DNA from: Phoronis ovalis
Lineage: Eukaryota; Phoronida; Phoronidae
Reading direction: 5' to 3'
NCBI GenBank assembly: GCA_028565635.1
Contig: JAOXYB010105825.1
Location: 1-27,001 of the forward strand
DNA: 27,001 nt
Position 1 is the stretch's first letter. Every line of letters starts with the position of its first letter. Shown here in pieces: positions 1 through 8,900 of this stretch. The translations under genes were made by a program, and so were the position numbers. Under the pieces are notes generated by a model. That model had not been told where the DNA came from, made no database searches, and saw only the letters and a program-made list of their open reading frames with translations.

Positions 1-434
1 CTTGTGAGCTGTGCGAACAGTCATGGAAACTTACATAGCCAATTACAGTGAAAGTGCCCAAACTTCGAAATCTATGACTATGTAATTCCTACCGAATTAG
101 TTCATATATCACTGTCCTGATACAATCTGATTACCCAACTTGAACTTCAACTACTCCCTTCACCATTTGAAACTCCTGAATTCAGTTTTTATCATGCAGT
201 AAGCTTGTTTTACCAACCCAGTTTTTTGGCAAGTACCCCATCCCTCTGGGTGCCAGTGCAGGAATTGCAAATGGCCATAGAAGTAGTGGGAGTTGAAGTT
301 GGATAATCAGAGAGTATCTGGACGCTGATATATGAACTCATTGGGTAGGAATTACATACATTTCCAAATTTGAGCACTTTCACTGTAATTGGCTATGTAA
401 GTTTCCATGACTGTTAATTTGCACAGCTCACAAG
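1..434. mobile_element. Foldback/MITE-like element with long inverted arms
   Basis: The first 14 bases (cttgtgagctgtgc) recur as their exact reverse complement at 421-434. The pairing continues inward with few mismatches over about 180 bases per arm (about 1-183 against 253-434), leaving a spacer of about 70 bases. No open reading frame of note lies inside, so it looks like a non-autonomous foldback or MITE-type element. The left end coincides with the window start, so a target-site duplication cannot be checked and the element may extend further left. Confidence 0.8.
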
Positions 435-480
435 TCAGATTATCAAAAGCTAGTGCAGAACGTCATGAACCAGGACTATA

Positions 481-1164
481 CTACTACTAGTACTATGGCT
501 TGCCTGCGGCGAAGCCGAAGTGTCATATAGCCCAGGTAGTGTTAAAACCAGTAGAAGTTAGTGTCTTGCAAAAACACTCACCCTGTGTCAAAAAATTGAA
601 TAAATTCAAACCAAAATTGTTGTCTTGTTTGTGTCTGATACTCCTTCTTGGATTATATATGACTCTTTTGATACAGAGTGAGTGTTTTTGCAAGAGGCCA
701 ACTTCTACTGGATTTAACACTATCTGGGCCATGACCCTATGGTAGTAGAGTCATGAAGCCAGGACTAGTCATAGGCCAGATAGTGTTAAAACCAGCAGAA
801 GTTAGCCTCTTGCAAAAAAAATACTCAGTGTGTGTCAAAAAATTCAATAAATCAATTAAAGAAAAGTTGCCGTCTTGTTTGTCTAGTATGATACACTTGA
901 GTTAATTATCTGGTCACTTCAGTCTTCAGCGAAGCTTGATTAGTACTCCTCAAGGTCTACAAGATGGACATTTCACATTTAACCAGGCTTCGAGTGACAG
1001 TTAACTCAAGAAGGAGTATCATAGACAAACAAGATGACATTTTTGGTTTGAATTTATTTACACAAGGTGAGTGCTTTTGCAAGAGGCTAACTTCTAGTTC
1101 TACTAGTTTTAACACTATCTGGGCTATGACCCTACTGCTTCGCCACAGGCAAGCAATAGGGTGG
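481..1164. mobile_element. Nested foldback elements, four alternating copies of one arm
   Basis: One arm sequence occurs four times in alternating orientation: about 491-645 (+), 655-750 (-), 765-890 (+) and 1008-1164 (-). Shared words are 'tagtgttaaaaccag', 'gaagttag' and 'cttgcaaaa'. The outermost arms (491-645 and 1008-1164) also share a terminal stretch with 'gcttgcctg' and 'ggcgaagc' that the inner copies lack. A direct repeat of about 17 bases (gtcatgaaccaggacta-like) is seen at 462-478 and again at 752-769, flanking the first pair. This fits insertion of one foldback element into or next to another. The short open frames here (for example 500-745) are products of the palindrome and are not genes. 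Confidence 0.75.
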
Positions 1165-1206
1165 TTAAGGAGCTAGGACTAAACTCAGGGCTGGCCTCAC
1201 TCCCAG

Positions 1207-1785
1207 AACAGTAGAACAACTGTTTGTTGTAACCGCAATATTTCCTGCGTAAACGTTGTAGTTGCATTCATAATGTTTGTGCATGAAACAGTGCAGCAAA
1301 AATCCTGAGACAATTTTAACTGGAATTCTTAAAACCTTTGCTAATCTGTGAAAGGATTTTTATTACAGTAAAATACATACAAAACTTTTTAAATTATTAA
1401 ATATATCCTCAGTCAAGCTGAATACTTTCTTTTGATAGTGTTTTTTCAGAAAACATGCTTTGAACATATAAAATCCAGGAACGAGATTAAAAATGGTGGA
1501 CAGGTTCAAATGTTTCACATGGTTGTAAAACTTTACTTCTAAAACAGGTACGATTGCAAAAATTCTTGAAAACATGTTCAGATAACTAATAAAAAAAATT
1601 CAAAACAAATTTTGCTGTATTGATTAATTAATAAAAATTGTTTCATAGATTAGCAAAACATTTCAAGAATTAAGGTGAAAATTGTCACAGTCTTGGGATT
1701 TTGCTGTTGTGTTTCCTGCATAAACACTTAAGTTTACGCAGGAAATGTTGTGGTTGCTACAACTATTTATATAGGTGCTACTGCT
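1207..1785. mobile_element. Third foldback element, arms ~120 bp
   Basis: Bases about 1225-1352 are the imperfect reverse complement of about 1645-1765. Shared blocks include 'atttcctgcgtaaac' against 'gtttacgcaggaaat', and 'aatcctgagacaatttt' against 'aaaattgtcacag'. The interior of about 290 bases is AT-rich and without a supported gene. Outer limits are uncertain; weak similarity continues to about 1207 and 1785. Confidence 0.7.
1712..1745. repeat. 34-bp near-perfect palindrome inside the third foldback arm
   Basis: TTTCCTGC at 1712-1719 faces GCAGGAAA at 1738-1745, and TAAAC faces GTTTA inside it, around an acttaa centre. The same 'tttcctgc/gtaaac' word is at about 1239-1254 in the opposite arm, so this palindrome arose within the repeat family. 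Confidence 0.7.
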
Positions 1786-2331
1786 TCCTTAACGCTGGTT
1801 AGGGTATAGTTAAGGCTGAAAGTTACTGCAGTTCTCGTACAACTGGCGGTAGCGATTGTTGCAGTTATATATCTAAATAAATATGATATGCTATCCTTGC
1901 CTCCTATGTATACTCTGATTCCATTTGAGGCAAGACATAAATGATGGAAAGCATATTTTTCGGCTTACTAATGGTAATTAAAAACAAAACATTAAAACCG
2001 GTCTTCTTTTATAATTGTAGTCCAGGCCATCAAAATACGAATTAAATTAATATAAACATCTTTTATTATATTATCAAAGTGTTAATTACCTTTACTTTTT
2101 GTGGGCAATGGGTGAGTTAATGTTTGGGACATTCAGGTTACCTCTGTTTTGATGTAGTTGTAACATTAACTATTAATTTTATTGTGTATGTGAACTCAAT
2201 CATGATGATAATTTGGTTCCATGTGATGGGTAGGTTAGGGATTAGCCTATCAGGTACATGTCTAAATTATTAACGCTATTGAACATGACAATTGAAAGCG
2301 TCATAGTAGTTGTTTGTTTTAGTTTTTGGAA
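1786..2331. other. Upstream region of TSEN15
   Basis: This stretch lies between the foldback cluster and the first recognisable TSEN15 codon. It should contain the promoter and 5' UTR, but I can identify no core promoter. A plausible splice acceptor (tttgttttag, ending at 2322) sits 9 bases before the ATG, so a non-coding or short coding first exon may lie further left. An in-frame TAG overlaps that acceptor, so unspliced transcripts would also start at 2332. Confidence 0.4.
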
Positions 2332-2404
2332 ATGTCATCATATGGATTTGATAATGATGACCAACATATCCTTGCTATGCTGACTTTAATGGACCTTTTG
2401 GAAG
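2332..2404 (+). CDS. TSEN15: TSEN15 coding exon 1
   Basis: It encodes MSSYGFDNDDQHILAMLTLM plus DLLE and the first base of an Ala codon. The donor is gaag|gtaact. Reading on past the donor gives an unrelated open frame to 2637, which is intron read-through. An acceptor-like tttgttttag ends at 2322. Confidence 0.75.
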
Positions 2405-3520
2405 GTAACTATGTGTTTTCTGTACTAACTTTAGTTCGAGTTGCAAAGTTTAATTCTAGAATTAGCAAGAGCTTCATATACCACCACTTAGTGCCATGGA
2501 TGGTGTATGAAAATTGCAAGATGTCGCAACATATGATGATGATGTATGCGACATCTACCAGCTCATCTGGAAGTCTTGACATTATATTACAACTTGATAA
2601 TTTAGTGCTTCACAGCAATTATGTAGAATGGCTATAGTTGCACAAAATAATTACGCGATAATAACCAATGGAGGATAGGTAATTACACTGCCTATCTCTA
2701 TCTCTAGGTGCCACATATGATATAATCTTTTTCTAATTGTAGCTAAACACTGGTGGCATGTTAGGATACATCCATGTGAAAAATTAAAAAGCATATTGAT
2801 AAGTGGTCAAGCTACACAGTCCACTGAAAAACAAATAATAATACCAAGAAGTGCGAGAGATGCTTTAAGTATGGCCGACATACAAGAGCTAATCAGTGCT
2901 GCTAAGATTCCTGGAATTCAGACAGATGGGTAAATTCATGTATCCTACTTTAATTTGATGCAGTCAAGCTTCAGAGATTGTTCTCACTGAAAAAACAGTA
3001 TCATTATAATATAGGCTCCTTTTCATATGTAATGAATATAATTCACAACAAAGTGTTGCTTAACTTGAAGTTTGTAGGTCTCACAGTAATTAAACTTTTC
3101 AATCTGGTTCGTAAAAGTTTTGGTTACAATACGTTTGCTAATTACCATAGCCAAAGGAGCTCTCTTTGCAAAAAGTGGGTTCTGGACTAATAATGAACGT
3201 TTACATCCACAGTGACCTACTACGTATCACATTCTCTCTGTGATCACTATCTGTAACACTTGTGCGTTCTGCATAGTAAGTGTTGTTGCATTTTGTATGT
3301 TGGTCAACTTTTCCCTGATTTTAGGTTAACAGTTGCTTTGGTAGATGCCGATTCCACAATTTCGTATTTCAAATTCACATCAGGACTTGTCCCTCCTGAA
3401 ACACCCAGTATGATGGAAGTGAAGAAACGCAGACAGCAAAGAAAATTTCGTCGAAGAAGAGCACAAGTAAATGCCTTACAGGAAAAAATTAGTGAGATAC
3501 ATAAACAATCTAAGGATTGA
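2332..3520 (+). CDS. TSEN15: tRNA-splicing endonuclease subunit Sen15 (TSEN15), 3 exons
   Basis: TSEN15 is a small structural subunit of the heterotetrameric tRNA-splicing endonuclease (TSEN2, TSEN34, TSEN54, TSEN15), which removes introns from pre-tRNAs in the nucleus. Exons 2332-2404, 2743-2929 and 3325-3520 join in consistent phase (1, then 2) with GT-AG sites to give 151 residues; human TSEN15 is 171. Matching blocks are ILAMLTLMDLLEAKHWW against the human YVAFLVYLDLMESKSWH region, and LTVALVDADSTISYFKF against the human FTLAIVESDSTIVYYKL block near the C-terminus. The fold is the nuclease-like Sen15 domain; the subunit is not catalytic. After the domain comes a basic, helical tail (KKRRQQRKFRRRR, then a Gln/Glu-rich end) that the human protein, as I recall it, lacks. 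The start at 2332 is the first ATG after an in-frame stop; an upstream coding exon cannot be excluded. Confidence 0.88.
2743..2929 (+). CDS. TSEN15: TSEN15 coding exon 2
   Basis: The acceptor is ctaattgtag and the donor gg|gtaaat. It encodes AKHWWHVRIHPCEKLKSIL and on to AAKIPGIQTDG, the middle of the Sen15 domain. It enters with one base carried over and leaves with two. Confidence 0.85.
3325..3520 (+). CDS. TSEN15: TSEN15 coding exon 3 with stop
   Basis: The acceptor is ccctgattttag. It encodes LTVALVDADSTISYFKFTSG, the most conserved strand pair of the family, then a basic tail ending HKQSKD and a TGA stop at 3518-3520. Confidence 0.9.
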
Positions 3521-3664
3521 TGAGTAGGAATTGTATCTTCTCATATTCAGAAATAAGGCTTGTCCATGTTTGCTAATATGACAGCTTGATGGCAATAGAA
3601 GGCTCAAATGGTACAAAATTTCCATGGAAGCAGCCTGTGGAAAAAAAATGATGAGTATTTGAAA

Positions 3665-3712
3665 GTCCAAGTTTGGACAACATGTGAACCACATGTCCAA
3701 AACTTGAAGGAC
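3665..3712. repeat. Imperfect hairpin in the likely TSEN15 3' UTR
   Basis: The left arm, with GTCCAAGTTTGGACAACATG, is matched by a right arm with CATGTCCAAAACTTGAAGGAC read as reverse complement. The loop is only a few bases, and pairing runs about 20 bp with small bulges. Confidence 0.6.
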
Positions 3713-3775
3713 ATCAAAACATTTACACCATTGAAAAGCTTTTCACTAACCACATACCTACGTATTGCTTGCCAA

Positions 3776-3781
3776 AATAAA
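3776..3781 (+). terminator. Candidate TSEN15 poly(A) signal AATAAA
   Basis: This is the first canonical AATAAA after the TSEN15 stop, 256 bases downstream. Another at 4497-4502 is also possible. In such AT-rich sequence the hexamer alone is weak evidence. Confidence 0.35.
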
Positions 3782-5621
3782 CTGACAAATAATGGATAAT
3801 AGTTGAAATGGTATATTAATGTCAAGAATTATTTCACGAAATAATTAGTATTCAGTATCAATTGGTATTACTGACAAGCATGAAAGAGATTAAAAGTATG
3901 CAGTGTATTAAATGGACTTGATAAAGCTCCAACAAATGGATCCGTGTTTTTTAGACACACAACCTGGCAAACTGTATTGACAGGTTTGAAGAAAAGTTGC
4001 CAAGATCAGTTCATACACAAATAAGATGATCTATTTTTAATTATGAATAATATAAACTGTACAAAAAAATCATGTTACAGAATACATAGGTTTCAAGTGT
4101 AAATTCACTCAACAGAATTAAACAGTTATAGTTTTAGCTATTGTTTTTGTTTTATGACAATTACGGTATGTCTATGTGAACAGGAAAACAAAAAATAAAC
4201 TTGTGATCTTGAAAAAATGACATTCTTTATATAAATGTAGATATATACTGGTAAGCAGCAGTATTAGTTACTAACTACTACATTTGGAATATCCATGAAC
4301 TTGGTAGACCAAGAAGCACTAATTTAAAAAAATTCTTTCTGCACAGTATCAATAGGTGTTATTTCACCTAAATGTATTTCTGCAAAATATAAATATGCTA
4401 AACCTTAACAGACATAAGGCAGAATATATTTTTGTAGTAGGATTTGTCCAAGAGTTGCATGTTACGGTTGTAAGTTCTTGTTAATATACATTTTTGTAAT
4501 AAAGAATGCACTTTTAGGAATGGTTTCATAAGTACAACAGGTGTCACCTCTGCATAGATTCAAGAAGACTGGAGACAGATTTTTTACATATACATGTTCC
4601 TAAAGAAAGAGAGATGACTAGATACATTTTACACCAAAATCAAATGTGAACACAAAAATATAGTTTCAAATAGTTTACACTACATTTCATATGCAATAAA
4701 TATGGAAAATCAATGAGGAATAAATTATGCCACACTACCAAATACAGTTACATGTACATTTTGAAATATATGTAAAATGATATAAATTGTGACAATCATA
4801 CTACATAACAGGAATTTGTATATTTACAAATTATGACTTAAGTAATAAATGTATAGCAATTTTGGGATATTCCAACAATACAAGGTATCATAAGAAAACC
4901 GCTCATCAATCAGATGGTGCTTTGCAAATTAAAAAATTATATAGATTTAATATATAAATGGGGACTTAAAGATTGAAATGGAATGTTGAAATGTACATAT
5001 AAAAAAACATCACAGGTACCAAATAGAATGGTATCCAACTATGAAAAAAGTGGAAGGATACATTAACTACTGTAGAGGTAACAATACAAATACTGTAAAT
5101 TTATGATAAAAAATAGGTTTTCATGTTATAAGTTAAATCATTTGTAATTTGAGCAGCTATACCAACTACTCAGTGTCGTCAAGTGTTTCAAGTCGTTACA
5201 TGTCTATGTACATATATGCACAAGATTGTCATCTACAAAGAGCCAAAAGCCTTATCGCATGAATAAATATGGTTGTTCAATCCTAATGTAACTAATACTT
5301 TACTCCATAGAACTGAACAATACATACTGTCTTCAGCACCAGGTCAATCCAGCAATTAACATTGTATGCATTCGAGATTGTTTTAATTTCTAACATTATT
5401 TTATGGATTTTGACCATGTAAAACTGCCGATTAATTTATTTTTAAACCTAATTCCATTTTAAATAACAAATCTTCATAACATTTTGGTATTAGATTTTCT
5501 TTAAATTTATAAGATACAACTCAGTCAGACAGATGGAAAATATTCCCATTAATACTTAGTATAGTACACTAACTACAATTTTTACAATATATCTGAGTTT
5601 TGCAAAATGTGACTTCCACTA

Positions 5622-5627
5622 TTTATT
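5622..5627 (-). terminator. Candidate WHRN poly(A) signal AATAAA
   Basis: This is the first canonical AATAAA (tttatt on the + strand) after the WHRN stop on the minus strand, about 100 bases downstream. ATTAAA variants lie closer, at 5715-5720 and 5649-5654. Confidence 0.3.
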
Positions 5628-5727
5628 AGGATCATGTTAATGATAACATTTAATATGTACAGATGTTTTCCTTAAGCATCAAAGTCACTGACCATATAAC
5701 ATTCATGTCTGAAGTTTAATCAAGAAA

Positions 5728-5913
5728 TTATAGTCTAATTTCATCGTCTTCACACACCACAAACGCCATCTGACTTGTATGTTTATTTTTGAAAGCTTCC
5801 GCAATGGCCCTTGCTGCTTGTTTGTGTTCTAATCCTCCCATTGAACGTCCATCAATTTCCAAAATAATATGTCCAACTTTTAATCCACCTGATTCATGAG
5901 CAGAGCCACCAGG
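5728..5913 (-). CDS. WHRN: WHRN last exon: second half of PDZ3 and stop
   Basis: The acceptor is atttttctttcag. The exon encodes PGGSAHESGGLKVGHIILEI and on through EHKQAARAIAEAF to the end, EDDEIRL, with TAA at 5728-5730. GGSAH, LKVGHIILE and EHKQAARAIAEAF are the whirlin PDZ3 signature. The final residues could themselves be a PDZ ligand with a hydrophobic terminal residue; that is inference. Confidence 0.93.
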   Translation of the reverse strand, partial: PGGSAHESGGLKVGHIILEIDGRSMGGLEHKQAARAIAEAFKNKHTSQMAFVVCEDDEIRL

Positions 5914-8900
5914 CTGAAAGAAAAATGTTTTATATAAGCATCATGTCTAAATTGGGCTTTTAACGATATTACTTGCTGAAACATTCTGGCTTTACCTTCA
6001 ACAGACTATTGTATTTGCATGCACTTGGTGGAGCCACCAGTCTCAGACCCAAATGTTCCCAGTATGTCGCATTTTGTGAATGAACAATGACGTAATTTCT
6101 GGGTGCGCTCGCGCGATTCATTCACAAAACACTTCCTTCACATGCCGAGCCAAAACTAAAAAAATCTTATGTTGTTTGATCTTGGAAAAACCCACCTTTT
6201 TTGTGAGCATGCATATCAATACGTAAACAACTATTTATTAATACTTTTTATGTTGTTAAATTTTCACCAGTTAAAGCTTTTCTAAAGTCAGATTTAAAAA
6301 AAAGTTCTGTGTATAACTAAAGGATACCGGCATTAAAAGAGTCTGACTGCAGCGTCCTCGAATGCATGGAAATAGTCTCTTCTGTCTTTGAAATAAAGCG
6401 ATACTACAGATGTCTCAAAACCAGCCACGCTATGTTTAGGCAAGTGGAACGGAAATCGGTATGAATTAACACAGCATCCATTACAAGCACTGTGTTGAGT
6501 AATATGAACTTTCACGATAGATACATTGCGACACCATCACACATTTACATTGCAAAGGATATCCAATGCAGAGTACTTGTATCGCTTGCTAATGCCTTAG
6601 TTATCATCACACAATACAGATCTTAGTACATACATAACAGACAAACATAAACTACCAGAATGCAAATTAATATTTATACTCAGATGTCTGTTTAATACCT
6701 GTATATTAATGATTCTAGGAAGTGGCATTCTTGTATTCGCTCCTCCTTCTATTGCAATTCCTAGAGTTGGTTTATGTTTATACACAATTATTATTTCCCC
6801 TTCAGGCTCTGTTAACTCATTGGGTGGTTCAGGACTCTGAAATATAAATATAAAAACTTAAAATATTGTTACATTTGTTCTATTCTGGTAGAAAATTAAG
6901 GATATGGAAAATAAACACCATAAACATTAATTTGTATATTAATTTTTAATATTATATGAATATAATGAATATAATTATCAAATAAATTCTTCATGTACAC
7001 TTTTTTCTATTTCAAAAAGCAAAATTAATACCAATAATTAAAGTATGTACATCAAAACTATATCTACTACCTAAACATAAAATTAAGGTCAGATGACTTA
7101 CATGTTTTTTGAGCTCATATAACTGTTCACTTGTTTTTCTTTTCTGATCTACTGTTCTTTGCTGCTCCTTTGGTACATGCTAAACAGAGAAATATTATTA
7201 TCAGTTCATATCACTGGAAGAGAGAAACAATTTTTTAAAATAAGTTATATCATTTTGTAACAAAATTGATTTTATTAAATTAAGAAATCTTTCAAAAAGT
7301 AATAAAACAAGTTTATAATTTTTTTAGCATTTTTTTCTGATATAAATACAGTAATGTATTTAATGGAGAGAAGTGTAATTCTTACGTGCATTGGATCACT
7401 GTAATATCTCTTATTATGTCGATCACTGCTATGCTTGGGTGGTGATACTCCCTGAAAATCGAATGAAAAACTGAATAAAATTTGTCTTCAACATAACAAA
7501 GCAAGCAACATGAAATGTTAGGTCTGGAACTTACAATATCATCGAAACATGATCAACCGCAATGGTGATAAAATAAGCTTAAAATGGCAGATACCTGAGT
7601 ATATATAAGCTTAGCTTTGAAAGAACGAAAATTCATTAAAAAAATGAAAAAACATAAAAGCAAATTAACGAACACATTCATCCAGAGTTTCACCAATTTC
7701 TGCATATTCCTGTTCTGGTTCTAACTCTGTAATTTCAATATCACCATTTTCTAAAATGACTTTATTTGGTGCCTCATCTAGTTCTTCATAAGCAATTTCA
7801 GTATTTTCTAAGTTTTCATCCAGTTGTTCATACATTTCATCCAATTGTTTGGAATCTTTCTCCAAATGCAGATTATCTTTATTTAAATTTTTGTTTAGTA
7901 AAACAGCTTTTGACTTTTGCTCAAGTATTATCTTTTGCACTTCTTCCTCAGTATAAACCTGTGGTCTTGGAATTCGGAAGGGCTTCATTTGCAGGAGTTT
8001 ATCCATTTTAGAATAATCTAAGTATACAACAGTATCCAACATACTAAATTTAACCAGTGTACTACAATTTGTGATTTTCATAGAAATATCTACACAAACG
8101 TCAAAAAATCACTTGCAGACAGCTTAACTGTGATCAAAAATAAACCTGTAGACAGCCTCTTGCAGATTAAAATTAGAAAATATCTAAGCTGTGTGATATT
8201 TTGCAACATGCAATCCAAAATGTCTCCATGGATAACAATAATATCTATCAAGAGAAAGCACTTATCACCACATCCGATCAAACAATATGATTAATATTTT
8301 CTGTAATCAAAGTACCATTACATTTTCCTAATGCTATTGTCTGCATCATGATCATTTCTAAAGTACAATGACCGTGATATAACATAGCATGGATATACAA
8401 TCTAATATCCTTCGAACCCAGAACATGTATTGGAAAATAAATATATTAATTTAGTTATTCATAAATGGACTGCCAACAAAGGTGAGTGGCCCTAAATATG
8501 TGTAAGGTTTTTATGATATTCAGTATAATTATTGATGTGACATGAGAAACAAATGCAATATTCTTTTATGACAAATCATGTAACTGTACTGTAAGTAAAA
8601 TTGATACTGTCTAAACAAATTTATACAAATAATAATAATAAAAAATAGTATAAATACAAAAGATAGTCAAATAACATTTCTATCAAAAATAAGTAATCTA
8701 AAGATCTTAAGTTAGTATTATTAAAATGTAACTGTGGAATATTCCCATGGAGTTATATTATCTCTTATCTTGATACAGATATGCAGCACAAATAAATATG
8801 ACTATGTTTCACATATGCACAATGGCCATTTACACACAAAACACAATCTCTTGAGTTTGATGCAGACATGATCAGGTAAGCACACTTTTACAGCATCTCC

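Larger units (their letters stand above)
3521..5727. other. Convergent 3' region of TSEN15 and WHRN
   Basis: This is AT-rich sequence with no protein-coding signal I can support. It should hold the 3' UTRs of TSEN15 (from the left) and WHRN (from the right). The overlapping open frames around 3604-3825 on both strands arise from an inverted repeat at 3665-3712 and are not convincing genes. Confidence 0.7.

Noticed and set aside
500-1176. Open frames of 69-81 codons on both strands.
   Set aside because: They mirror each other because they lie in the arms of a palindromic repeat; there is no domain or splice context.
3604-3825. Overlapping 63-74-codon frames on both strands after TSEN15.
   Set aside because: They result from the hairpin at 3665-3712 in the likely 3' UTR and have no protein-like features.
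8405-8425. A minus-strand GGTTCGAAGG resembling a tRNA B box.
   Set aside because: There is no A box, acceptor-stem pairing or terminator at the expected distances.
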